Assembly: GCA_016790705.1 (NCBI GenBank)
Contig: JAEUOT010000055.1
Location: 21,094 to 85,093, forward strand
DNA: 64,000 nucleotides
Source of the DNA: Hydrogenophaga sp.
GTDB lineage: Bacteria > Pseudomonadota > Gammaproteobacteria > Burkholderiales > Burkholderiaceae_C
Direction: 5' to 3'
This document shows positions 45,140-53,852 of the stretch, one piece after another. The notes under the pieces were generated by a model. That model saw only the letters and a program-made list of their open reading frames with translations, ran no database searches and was not told the DNA's origin. The stretch's first letter is position 1. Every line of letters begins with the position of its first letter. The position numbers and the translations under genes were made by a program.

Positions 45140-46072
45140 TCAGCGCCCCGCAGCTCTCGCCTCGGGCGCCGCCCCGACCCAACTGGCCAGCAGCGCCATC
45201 GCCGCAGCGTTCGCCATTCGCTGCTCCTGCGCACCGGGCAGGACCGGCTCGCGCACCGGCTGATAGCCGCCACGGACCGGGTCGGCCGCATAGCGCCGCG
45301 CCTTGCCCGCCGCCGCCTGGGCCGCGATCGCCTCCGCCGCGCCGTCGTACAGGGTTTCGGCCATGACCGACCCGTCCTGGACGTTCTTGAGGCGGCTGGC
45401 AATCACCACCCCCGAGCCATCAGCGCCCGGTGTCAGCAGGACCTCCAGCAGCCATCTGGCACCCGAGCGGATCGCGGCGGTCTCGACCCGCTGCGGGTCG
45501 GCCGCTGCGTCGCGCGTCTTGAGGGCCTGGCTGCGCATGATCAGGTTGCGGTCGAGCAGTTGGACGCCGCTGGCAAGCAATGCGTTGACGTAGGCACTGC
45601 GCATGCGCCACTCACGCTCCTCGGCGGGCGCCTCCCGCGCCGCCTGCCCCTCCAGCGAGGTTCTGCGCTCGGTCGACCACTCGGCCTGGCGCTCGCGCTG
45701 CGCCGGGGTTCTCGTCTCGGATTCCCACGCGGCCCCGCGCTCCATCTCCACCTTGTCCAGCGCCAGACGGTCGGTCAGTTCGCGGTTCCAGAACAACGCG
45801 ACCTTGGGCCGTCCCGCGGCGGCATAGGCCCGCTTGAACCGCGCCACGTCCAGCGTCTGCGTGGCCTGCGCCGCCTTGGGCGGTGCCAACACCTCCGGCT
45901 GGTCGGGTCGCAAGAGCTGGGCTGGCGTCGGCGCCCTGGACTCCACCGTTGGAGTCACCACCACTTGCGCGTGGGTCGAGCAGGCAAGCACCAGAAGACC
46001 CGTGAGAAAGCCGCCCTGCCACGGACGGTTCGGTCCCGGGCAGACACCGTTGTTATCCATAGAAGCCCCCAT
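45140..46072 (-). CDS. Envelope protein of unknown family next to LpoB-like genes (CsgG-like possible)
   Basis: Up to 310 residues; an ATG at 46060 is an alternative start. A signal peptide-like GGFLTGLLVLACSTHAQVVV is present. The middle (VALFWNRELTDRL, then SAYVNALLASGVQLLDRNLIMR) resembles the domain order of CsgG/LpoB-like proteins. No firm family. 78 bases upstream of the TPR lipoprotein. Confidence 0.65.
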   Translation of the reverse strand: MGASMDNNGVCPGPNRPWQGGFLTGLLVLACSTHAQVVVTPTVESRAPTPAQLLRPDQPEVLAPPKAAQATQTLDVARFKRAYAAAGRPKVALFWNRELTDRLALDKVEMERGAAWESETRTPAQRERQAEWSTERRTSLEGQAAREAPAEEREWRMRSAYVNALLASGVQLLDRNLIMRSQALKTRDAAADPQRVETAAIRSGARWLLEVLLTPGADGSGVVIASRLKNVQDGSVMAETLYDGAAEAIAAQAAAGKARRYAADPVRGGYQPVREPVLPGAQEQRMANAAAMALLASWVGAAPEARAAGR

Positions 46073-46096
46073 TGAATGGCAACCGTCGACACCGCA

Positions 46097-46546
46097 TCAG
46101 CGCGAGCCGCCGGGACCCGCCTGTGCGCGGTTGATATCGATCACTTCCACCTGCACGCTGGCGCTGGCCGGATCGATGGCCCGCTCGACGTAGACGGCAC
46201 TGGCCATCGGCGCCAGATACACCCGCTTCCAGGCACTGGCGTTTTCGCTCAGGCCGCCCGAGGACCGGAACTGCGCCTTGAAGCCCAGCACGATGTCGCG
46301 CTTCGAGCAGTTGTAGACCTCGATCTCGACCGCAGGCGCGCCGCCCGCTTCGCGCAGCACCCGTCGTGAGAGGAAACCGATCGCGTCGTGCAACGAGGCG
46401 TCGAGCACGCTCAGTCCACGGAAGGCTTCGCTGGACTGCTGGTCTTTCCAGGTCGTGCATTGCGGCGAAGACTGACAGGCGATCAGCAGCGCCGACATCG
46501 GCAGCAACGTCGCCCACTTCAAGCATTGAAGGGTGTTGGTTTTCAC
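46097..46546 (-). CDS. YcfL-like lipoprotein (DUF1425)
   Basis: 149 residues. Lipobox LLIACQSS, then LSVLDASLHDAIGFLSRRV and EIEVYNCSKRDIVLGFKAQF, as in DUF1425/YcfL, the gene beside lpoB in enterobacteria. Function unknown. Between the LpoB-like gene and the 45.1-kb gene. Confidence 0.8.
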   Translation of the reverse strand: MKTNTLQCLKWATLLPMSALLIACQSSPQCTTWKDQQSSEAFRGLSVLDASLHDAIGFLSRRVLREAGGAPAVEIEVYNCSKRDIVLGFKAQFRSSGGLSENASAWKRVYLAPMASAVYVERAIDPASASVQVEVIDINRAQAGPGGSR

Positions 46547-46594
46547 GATTGCTCCTGACTGGTTGCCGTGGTGAACACAGAGACTCGCCGCACG

Positions 46595-47269
46595 TCAGCG
46601 ATAGACGACGTCGTCGGCGGCTGCACGTGTGAATTCGTAGATGCCGGTCCACACCAGCTCGCCGGACTCCAGATCGGTCATCTCGAACGAGATCTGTGAG
46701 TAGCGCTGGATCAGCCCCGTCTTGGGACTGCGGCTGTCCAGGGAGGTGATCTTTCCGGACAAGCGGTAGTCGGCCCCTTCCGGCGCCTTGGTCAGACCGG
46801 TTGTCCCGGTCCCGACTGTCCCCGTGCGCTTGAGTTCGCGCTCCTGCTCGACCATCGCGGCGTTCTGGCGATTGATGAACAGCATCTTCGATTTCGCCGC
46901 CCGGTTGAGGTTGACCAGAAGACGCTGGGTGATCATGTTCTTGTTGATCGCCTGCGTGCTCTCGTTGGCAAAGTAGGCGGCGTCGATGATGACGCGGGGA
47001 CGTTTGGGGTTGTTGGAGAAGACCGGCTCCTGCAACATGTCCCGCATCATCTGGTCGGTCATGGCCACGATGTCCTGGCCCTCGACCCCGACGCCGGACA
47101 CCGGCCCCTTGCGCGAGGGATCGACATCCACCGAGGCCACGCCGGCGGCGTTGGGCGGATTGCTCACGCAGGCGACCAGCAGCGACGCCAGCGCGGCGCC
47201 GGTCAGCGTCTTCACCGCGCGCAAGGCTCGCGGCACCGACCCGCTGGTTGGACTGGCTTCGAATTCCAT
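46595..47269 (-). CDS. LpoB-like outer-membrane lipoprotein (PBP activator family)
   Basis: 224 residues from ATG 47269 (ATG 47281 possible). Lipobox SLLVACVSN, then VIIDAAYFANESTQAINKNM and ADYRLSGKITSLD, typical of COG3417/LpoB. LpoB activates PBP1b in enterobacteria; activity here is inferred. First of the four-gene set. Confidence 0.82.
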   Translation of the reverse strand: MEFEASPTSGSVPRALRAVKTLTGAALASLLVACVSNPPNAAGVASVDVDPSRKGPVSGVGVEGQDIVAMTDQMMRDMLQEPVFSNNPKRPRVIIDAAYFANESTQAINKNMITQRLLVNLNRAAKSKMLFINRQNAAMVEQERELKRTGTVGTGTTGLTKAPEGADYRLSGKITSLDSRSPKTGLIQRYSQISFEMTDLESGELVWTGIYEFTRAAADDVVYR

Positions 47270-47449
47270 GACGACCTCCATTCGATTCGGGCGCAAGGCC
47301 CTGAAGAAAACACCCGCTGCCGCAGTGCCTTGCAACGCTGCAAACGTCACCGCCTGACAGGTCTTCAGGTTCTCAGCATTGGAGGAGGAATGCCTCACCC
47401 GTTCGGGTGGGAGGTGAGCGCCGGATGGCAGCGATCCGGCGCGGCGCGC

Positions 47450-48502
47450 TCAGCGCTTGCTGGCCTTGATCAGCACCGGACCCACATCGCGTCGGTCCAT
47501 CACGTCAAGACGATGGAAGACGTCCTTGACGTGGGTCGCGGCCGTGTTCACCGATACGCACAGCTCGCGCGCGATCTGCAGGTTCGTCAGGCCGCGGGCC
47601 ACCAGCACCGCCACATCGCTCTGCCTCGGCGACAGCCCCAGCTTGGCGGCGCCTTCGGTGAGGCGCAGCGGCTCCGCAGACAGGCGGGACACGATGAGGC
47701 CGCGTGCCATCTGCCCCTGCTCGCCCAGCAACTGGTGGCGACGGAACGCGAAACTGCCCCACGCGGTGTCGGTGCGGTGCAGCGCTTGCGGCGATGCATC
47801 GATGGCATCCAGCACCGCGGCCACAAAGCGGGGCAATGAACGGGTCTCATGCTGGGCGGTGGCGGGCGTGATCGGGTTGCCTTCCGCAAGCCGGATCAGG
47901 CGCCCCCAGGACTCGTCCGAGTACACCACCTGGCCACAGGCATCAAACACCGCCATGCCCTCCTCGACCGTCTGTTCGAGGACGCCGGTCGAAGAGGCAG
48001 GGCTGGGGACGCCAAGCGCCTCCCCGAGGTAGTGCAGCACCTCCTGCAACAGCTCCTCGTCGCGCGCGGTGAACGCCGGCCCTTTGTCGCCCCGGTACAG
48101 ACTGAGCTGCCCGATGACCCGCGAACCCGAGCGCACGATCGCGTACAGGAAATGCTCGACGCCAAGGGGTTGCAGCACGTCGCGGTAGTAGTCGTTCGCG
48201 CGCTCCTCCGGCGTGACGCTGCGACGACTGACGGGACGCACCGCAGCCACGCGCGCCAGGTAGTGGAGGCGAAACTGACTGTCGTTGTACCGGTCGTGGT
48301 AGCGCGCCTGCACCGCCGGCGGCAGCATGCGTTCGGCGTAGAGATTGGTGATGCTGCCGCGCTCGTCGCAGAAGAAGAAGCCGGCATGCTCGGCCTTGAC
48401 CACCTGCCGCAACACCGGCAACAGCGACGGCAGCACCACGGGACCGGGCAGCCCGAGATGGCAGAGCTGGCGCAAGGTAACGCGGGCGGTGGCCTGGGTC
48501 AT
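47450..48502 (-). CDS. LuxR-type transcriptional regulator with GAF-like sensor part
   Basis: 350 residues. Helix-turn-helix at the C terminus (LSPRQSDVAVLVARGLTNLQIARELCVSVNTAATHVKDV). The N-terminal two thirds looks like GAF/PAS sensor folds (FFFCDERGSITNLY, then EGMAVFDACGQVVYSDESW). ATG 48502 overlaps the subtilase stop by 4 bases, so it is coupled to the subtilase/haloperoxidase genes and probably regulates them. Confidence 0.87.
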   Translation of the reverse strand: MTQATARVTLRQLCHLGLPGPVVLPSLLPVLRQVVKAEHAGFFFCDERGSITNLYAERMLPPAVQARYHDRYNDSQFRLHYLARVAAVRPVSRRSVTPEERANDYYRDVLQPLGVEHFLYAIVRSGSRVIGQLSLYRGDKGPAFTARDEELLQEVLHYLGEALGVPSPASSTGVLEQTVEEGMAVFDACGQVVYSDESWGRLIRLAEGNPITPATAQHETRSLPRFVAAVLDAIDASPQALHRTDTAWGSFAFRRHQLLGEQGQMARGLIVSRLSAEPLRLTEGAAKLGLSPRQSDVAVLVARGLTNLQIARELCVSVNTAATHVKDVFHRLDVMDRRDVGPVLIKASKR

Positions 48503-50616
48503 GGCAGCAGCTTCACGCCTTTCCTGGGATCCGTGCTGCCCGCGACTTCACGGCGCACGGCCGAGACCCGCGGCGTTTTCGCCAGACGATTGGCGATCCA
48601 GCGTGTGGCCTGCGGAGCCGCCAGGCTGGTCCCGTTGGCGCGGACCACCATGCCGCTCTGGCTGCCGCTGACGCGGATGCCCGGTCGTGCAACGCCCTGA
48701 TCCGCCAACGCCGACAGCTCCGGCCCGGCCGCGCTGTGGCCATCGGCGCTGTGGCCCTCGGCGCTGTAGCGAGACACCCAGGCACCCTCTGCGTCTGCGC
48801 CCACGTCCTGCAAGGCGCCGACACGGAAGACGCGCGAACCTGTGGCCACATCGGACAGCGTGTCTTCATCGCACAAGGTCTCGCCGGCCGCGGCGACCAG
48901 GTGGGCGGCCTGGTCACGCCTCGCACCGACCGTGGTGTCGTCGCGCTCCACATAGGCGTCGATGACAAGGCTTTGATCCAACCGGTTGGTGATCCGGACG
49001 GTCCAGCGACCCGACGCGGCGAAGGGCAGACGGCTGTGGGCCTGGGTAGGGGCGATGACCAGCAGCGCCATCGATCGCTGCGTGCTTTGAGGCACCTTCG
49101 GCTGAAGGTAGAGCCCCGCAAGAGGGATCGCTGGCGGATGTCCGCCAACCGCAGGGTAGAGGACGCCTGTGCCAGGAACCCCGCTGAACTCCTGACCATC
49201 CGGAGCGGTCACGGTGATCGCCGGAAACTGGCCTTCCTCGAGGGGCACGGTTTTCCCGTCGACCCGTCGATGCATCCAGATTTCCAGGTAGGTCTCTTCC
49301 TGTTTGTCGGGCGGCGCGAACAGGGTCAGCGTGTGCTCTTGGCCGGCCGTGTGCAGATCGAAACGCGCATGCAGCCCGCCGGGCTGCGCGTGCGGCAACT
49401 TGCGTTGATCGACGCTGTCCCCGTCGGGTGCACGGCGCGTGCCGTGGCTGTTGCCGGCGGCCAGGACGATGGCCAGACGATTGCGATGGGCAACCACCAG
49501 CTCATTGATGGCCGATTCCAGCATGCTCGTTCCGTCGTGGGCGCCCGCAAGGGCCCCGTAGCTGAGGTTGATCGCCACGGGAGCAGCCTTTCCGTCCTCG
49601 GCCAGGTACTGCGCGGCGCGGCTCATGATGTAGCGAAGCCCATCCAGCGCGTTGACCGCCATCCAGCGCCCGCTGTGATCATTGGTGTGGGTGGTCGGAA
49701 AGGTCACACCGATGACGGGGGCCTCCGAAGCGACGTCAAGGAGAGGTTCACCGATCGAATCGCGTTCGTCGTCGGGGTTCGACCAGCGCGGCACAGGCGC
49801 GTGTTTCGCACCGGCGAGCAGCGGCAGGATCATGCCGCCGTGGGACACCCGGGACTGCAAAGGCGAGACCCGACCGGCCGACTCCAGCGCAGCGTAGATG
49901 GCGTCCTCGTCGCCGTCGAACTGCTGAATGAGCCCGGTCATCGCGCTGGCGCTCAACTCCGCGCCGTAGGAAAACCGATCCGGCACCGCCCAGGCACCCT
50001 GATCGGGTCGGCGCCCCTGGTCCCACACTGCGACCACCCGGGAGCCGTCCCCTTTCCTTTCTCCCCGCAAGGCCGCATGCGCGAACGGGATGGCGTCACC
50101 GAGCAGCCCGAGCACCACCGGCGTTGTCTGAGGGTCGCCTTGCTTCCCGGCACCGGGCGCTTCATGGAGGGGTTTTTCCGGGGAGTCTTTCCACGGATAG
50201 TTTGGCTGCCCGACCTGAACGCGTATGACGTAGCGATTGGCCAGCACCGCCTGGACCGCCTGGGCCACGATGCCCCAGTCAACATCCTCGCCCTTCCGGG
50301 AAGTCTCCACGCTCATGCGCAGCGTGATGAACCTGGATGTAGACCCGCACGGCATGAACTGAAGATAGGCATCCGGCATGGTGAGCTGGATTTCAGGGGG
50401 TACGCCCTTCCTTAAATCAGTATTTGCATCAACCGCAGTTCTCAAAGGAGCGATGACGCTCAACACTGCATATTCAAAAGACAGCTTGATTTCCTCGGTC
50501 ACCGGCGCGTTGAGCTCCACCAGGAAATCGACGATGCGCGTCTGACGAAAGCGGCGCAGTTTCGTATGCAGGGCCCATTGCCCGTAGGGATCGACAGAGG
50601 GTGTGGTGTTAGCCAT
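48499..50616 (-). CDS. S8-family serine peptidase (subtilase), no signal peptide
   Basis: 705 residues from ATG 50616. The catalytic triad is Asp199 (VVAVWDQG), His259 (SRVSHGG) and Ser664 (ANGTSLAAPQ). The long gap between His and Ser holds a beta-rich insert (about 410-560). No signal peptide or propeptide is apparent, so it is cytoplasmic or uses another exit. 14 bases after the haloperoxidase-type gene in transcription order and coupled to the LuxR gene. Substrate unknown. Confidence 0.88.
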   Translation of the reverse strand: MANTTPSVDPYGQWALHTKLRRFRQTRIVDFLVELNAPVTEEIKLSFEYAVLSVIAPLRTAVDANTDLRKGVPPEIQLTMPDAYLQFMPCGSTSRFITLRMSVETSRKGEDVDWGIVAQAVQAVLANRYVIRVQVGQPNYPWKDSPEKPLHEAPGAGKQGDPQTTPVVLGLLGDAIPFAHAALRGERKGDGSRVVAVWDQGRRPDQGAWAVPDRFSYGAELSASAMTGLIQQFDGDEDAIYAALESAGRVSPLQSRVSHGGMILPLLAGAKHAPVPRWSNPDDERDSIGEPLLDVASEAPVIGVTFPTTHTNDHSGRWMAVNALDGLRYIMSRAAQYLAEDGKAAPVAINLSYGALAGAHDGTSMLESAINELVVAHRNRLAIVLAAGNSHGTRRAPDGDSVDQRKLPHAQPGGLHARFDLHTAGQEHTLTLFAPPDKQEETYLEIWMHRRVDGKTVPLEEGQFPAITVTAPDGQEFSGVPGTGVLYPAVGGHPPAIPLAGLYLQPKVPQSTQRSMALLVIAPTQAHSRLPFAASGRWTVRITNRLDQSLVIDAYVERDDTTVGARRDQAAHLVAAAGETLCDEDTLSDVATGSRVFRVGALQDVGADAEGAWVSRYSAEGHSADGHSAAGPELSALADQGVARPGIRVSGSQSGMVVRANGTSLAAPQATRWIANRLAKTPRVSAVRREVAGSTDPRKGVKLLP

Positions 50617-50630
50617 GGCAACGCTCCCAG

Positions 50631-51785
50631 TCACCGCCACTCGTCTTTGACCTTGGTCCACAACTGCCCGAGCAAGCGGCTCTTGCAGGCAGGTTGTGAT
50701 GGCGCCGTGGCACTCCCGCTGAAATACGCCGGGACACCGTGAGGGCCATTCATGGGTTCGTTCTTGTTGAACCCTTTCACCACGACGTCGTCAGTGGCGT
50801 TGATGCCTTGCCCATCGAACTTCCGACAGATCCAGCCGGACGCCCCACCCGCGTGCAGGCGTGCCAGCAGGTATTCCGCCAGCGTCTCACCGACCATGCG
50901 TCCGGCCGTCGCATCGATCGGGAAGTGAACGCCGGCAACCACGCGGTTGTTGGCGATGCGTGCAGCGAGTCGCTGCAGTTGCTTGTCCAGTTCGCAGCCG
51001 ACCTTCTCCCCGCTGAGCCGCTGGAACAGACGCGCCAGAAGAAACGCCTCCACCGCGTGCCCGCTGGGAAATGCGGAGAAGCGCCCGGCGTTGATGATCG
51101 GCTGGATGCCGGGTGAATAGGCCACCGGGCGGGGACAGGCCAGGTGGTGCTTGATCGGCTGATTGACCCACTGCGCGAGCGCCAGCGCCAGTTGCACCAG
51201 CTCCAGCGTGAAACGGTGATCGTTGGGATTCAGGTCCAGGATGGCCCCCCAGTACTGCAGGGGCACCGCCAACTGGGTCAGGACCTCCTGGGCCCGTTCG
51301 GCACGCAACTCGCTCCAGTCGTTGACCAGATTCGTTTGCGCCCGGAAGACCTCGACCGTCGGTCGAATCACCTCCACCACCGGTTGGGTTGTCGCAGCGC
51401 CGGCCTGCCAGTCCACGTGCTCGATCATTGCGGACTGTTTCACACTGCTTGAGGAGATCCTCAGCGAGCCCACCAGCTCGACCAGCAGGTTCTGGTGTCG
51501 CACGTCCGCCGACCACAGCCAGATGTTCTTGGGCTTGCCCACCTCAGGCAGCTCCTGGGGCCCGCGCGACCAGAGGATTGCGTCAGCACCGTGCGGCTGC
51601 ATCACCGCATCCCGATTGGTGATCAGCCCCCAGGACACGGCGGGATCGGCGCCCGGCATGAGCGTGGCGGCCGCGTAGCCCTGATATCCCTGGTACCCCT
51701 GATACCCCTGGTAGCCCTGATAGCCTTGGTAACCCTGATACCCCTGATAGCCTTGGTAACCCTGCAGATGGTTGAGCATGCTCAT
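50631..51785 (-). CDS. PAP2/vanadium-haloperoxidase-type enzyme with N-terminal (Gln-Gly-Tyr)10
   Basis: 384 residues. AGGAGG lies 7 bases before ATG 51785. Residues 8-37 are ten Gln-Gly-Tyr units. The C-terminal half has the complete PAP2/haloperoxidase pocket: Lys212-x6-Arg219-Pro, PSGH with His243, Arg281-x5-His287 and Asp291. The pocket serves vanadate-dependent halogenation or phosphate-ester hydrolysis. Sequence alone cannot tell which, although the length and soluble character favour the haloperoxidase-like group. No signal peptide. Its neighbours are a subtilase and a cyclase-homology protein. Confidence 0.85.
   Translation of the reverse strand: MSMLNHLQGYQGYQGYQGYQGYQGYQGYQGYQGYQGYAAATLMPGADPAVSWGLITNRDAVMQPHGADAILWSRGPQELPEVGKPKNIWLWSADVRHQNLLVELVGSLRISSSSVKQSAMIEHVDWQAGAATTQPVVEVIRPTVEVFRAQTNLVNDWSELRAERAQEVLTQLAVPLQYWGAILDLNPNDHRFTLELVQLALALAQWVNQPIKHHLACPRPVAYSPGIQPIINAGRFSAFPSGHAVEAFLLARLFQRLSGEKVGCELDKQLQRLAARIANNRVVAGVHFPIDATAGRMVGETLAEYLLARLHAGGASGWICRKFDGQGINATDDVVVKGFNKNEPMNGPHGVPAYFSGSATAPSQPACKSRLLGQLWTKVKDEWR
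51675..51764 (-). repeat. 90-base tandem repeat encoding (QGY)10
   Basis: Ten 9-base units. Codons vary silently: Gln as CAG or CAA, Gly as GGC, GGT, GGA or GGG, and Tyr as TAC or TAT, while the peptide is invariant. Confidence 0.95.
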
Positions 51786-51821
51786 CGGTCGCCTCCTGTG
51801 AAGTGAAGTGGTTGGACTCGG

Positions 51822-53735
51822 TCAGTCTTCGGGCAGTCCGCTGCGGCGCAAGGCCTCGGCAAACGCGTCATGAAGCGGGTGGTTGCCGGGCGCCCGCGCC
51901 CTGAAGAGACTCACGCTGGCGTGAGGCTCCACACACAGCAGGTCCTCGATCGCCTGCCGTGCGCGCTGCGGGTCGCCCAGGCGATACGCGGCAATGCACA
52001 GCGTCCGGTACGAGGATCCGTGTGATCGGTTCTTGCGGATCGCCAGTTCCGCCAGCGACACGGCGCGCTCCAGGTCACCCGCAGCCAGCGAGGCCGATGC
52101 GCTGAGCGAACAATAGAAGTCGTAGACGGGATCCAGTGGGCTCAGGCCCAGCGCCAGTTCGCTCGATCGCAAGGCCGCCTCCGACTGATCGAGAAAGCCG
52201 TGCGCGACCGCCTTCATCAGCCAGGCCAGCGACTCGTTCGGGTTGTTCTCCAGCGCCTGGTCGTAGTACCGGCTGGCCTCCTGGGGATCGGCGCGCACGC
52301 CGGCCATCACCGATCCGGCCATGGTGAGCGCCAGCGACGATGTGGGGTCACGGTCCAGCGCGCGCTGGCTGTACTCGAAGGCCTGGGCGGCGTCCCGGGT
52401 GCGATCGCCGCTCCAGCCCTGCACGACGTTGAACACGTGCCAGCGCGCCATCCAGGCCAGCGGATCGGGGTGCCGAGGCGCCCGCTCGGCCAGGGTCTCG
52501 AGCATCTGCCGGGCACGCTCGAATTCGTCCCGGCTGAAGCGGTGCAGGGCGGCCACCGCCTGGAGGTACAGCGTGTGGCTGGCCATGTTCGGCAGGGCCG
52601 CAGCGGCCCCTGCCGCGCGCTGCTCAAGCGTCACGATCCGACCGCCGAGCTCCTGCACGAGTTGCCCGTACAGCTCGCTGTCAGGCGACAGCACCTCCGC
52701 CACAGAGGCTCTGCGGGTGCAGTGGGCCACCGCTTCTCCGGCGCCCCGCCGCCACAACTGCATGCTCAGCCGCACGCCGGCATCCCCCAGGTCCTCCACC
52801 TCGCCTTGCAGCAGGTAGTCGGCGCCGAGCCGGCGGTAGACCAGATCCGGGTCGAGCGTGCGCCCCGACCAGGCCAGGGTCGACTGGCCGCTGAACACGT
52901 GAACCACCGGCAAGGTGCTCATGCGGCGAAGGAGTTGGTCGTGCACCACCTCGGCCACGCCGATGGCATGAGGGCCCGACGACGCGTGGCCCGACGGCTG
53001 CAACGGCAGCAAGGCCAGCGCCGGCTTGGTCCGCAGCCGACGGGCCACGGCCTGCTGCAGCGAACCCGGCAGAGGAGCGGCCGACGAGTGCCCCAGGCTG
53101 AACAGGCGCACGGTGCCGTCGACGTGCTTGAGGTGACAGTCACCCAGATCAAGCACCTCGGCATCGACGCCCACAATCAGCAGGTCACGCACCGGCGCCG
53201 TCACCAGTGTCTGGCCCACACCGGCCAGCGCGGCGACCCGGGCAGCGAGATTGACGCCCTGACCGTACACCCCCTGGTCGTCACACCAGACCTGGGCGTG
53301 ATGAACACCCGCCCGCAGTTGCAGCGGCGACTGCCCGGACGGCACCGGCGCCTGCGCCGCCAGCCGGTGCAACGCAAGCACACACGCACAGGCCTCGTGC
53401 GGCCGGTCGAACCGTATCAGCAATCCGTCGCCGCGCCGCTCGATCAGGTCGCCGCGATGAAGCGCGACGAGGCCCGCCGCGTCGGCCATGAATCGCCGCA
53501 GGCGGTGGACCCAGCCCGCCTCGTCCGCATGCGCATGGAGCACCGACTCGACAATGTCGACGAACGCCAGCGTGGCCCAGGTCGCCGCGGGCTCATCCTG
53601 GCCGGTCGACACAGCCGCCACCTCAGCCGATCCGGACAATGCCGGGCCCAGCCGGCGACCGCCCGCGCGCCCACCGGCGCCCAGGGGGCGGTGACGGACA
53701 AGGCAGCGGCTGCGGCCACAGGTTGGAAGACGCAT
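51822..53735 (-). CDS. Class III nucleotide-cyclase homology domain fused to TPR repeats
   Basis: Up to 637 residues; an internal GTG at 53612 may be the true start because the first 41 residues are Arg-rich and featureless. Cyclase-like domain: AFVDIVES, then LIERRGDGLLIRFDRP and GVYGQGVNLAARVAALAG. TPR-like helices follow (LAWMARWHVFNVVQGW to SYRTLCIAAYRLGD). Resembles signalling proteins that couple cyclase-fold sensing to protein binding; catalysis is unproven. It precedes the haloperoxidase-type gene by 36 bases. Confidence 0.8.
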   Translation of the reverse strand: MRLPTCGRSRCLVRHRPLGAGGRAGGRRLGPALSGSAEVAAVSTGQDEPAATWATLAFVDIVESVLHAHADEAGWVHRLRRFMADAAGLVALHRGDLIERRGDGLLIRFDRPHEACACVLALHRLAAQAPVPSGQSPLQLRAGVHHAQVWCDDQGVYGQGVNLAARVAALAGVGQTLVTAPVRDLLIVGVDAEVLDLGDCHLKHVDGTVRLFSLGHSSAAPLPGSLQQAVARRLRTKPALALLPLQPSGHASSGPHAIGVAEVVHDQLLRRMSTLPVVHVFSGQSTLAWSGRTLDPDLVYRRLGADYLLQGEVEDLGDAGVRLSMQLWRRGAGEAVAHCTRRASVAEVLSPDSELYGQLVQELGGRIVTLEQRAAGAAAALPNMASHTLYLQAVAALHRFSRDEFERARQMLETLAERAPRHPDPLAWMARWHVFNVVQGWSGDRTRDAAQAFEYSQRALDRDPTSSLALTMAGSVMAGVRADPQEASRYYDQALENNPNESLAWLMKAVAHGFLDQSEAALRSSELALGLSPLDPVYDFYCSLSASASLAAGDLERAVSLAELAIRKNRSHGSSYRTLCIAAYRLGDPQRARQAIEDLLCVEPHASVSLFRARAPGNHPLHDAFAEALRRSGLPED

Positions 53736-53852
53736 GCACCGACGGTAGCCATTCGGTGACCGGCACGCCCCACCTGTTCAGGTGAGAGTTCACCCGTACC
53801 GAGGAAGCCTCCCCCGTCCACGCCACGGGCGCACACCGCAGCGCCATGACGA

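Noticed and set aside
47395-47425. Terminator hairpin ACCCG/CGGGT before the LpoB-like gene
   Set aside because: Short stem with no T-tract on either strand; not strong enough to report.
51675-51764. Possible CRISPR or microsatellite in the 9-base repeats
   Set aside because: Units are contiguous without spacers, keep frame and encode an invariant tripeptide.
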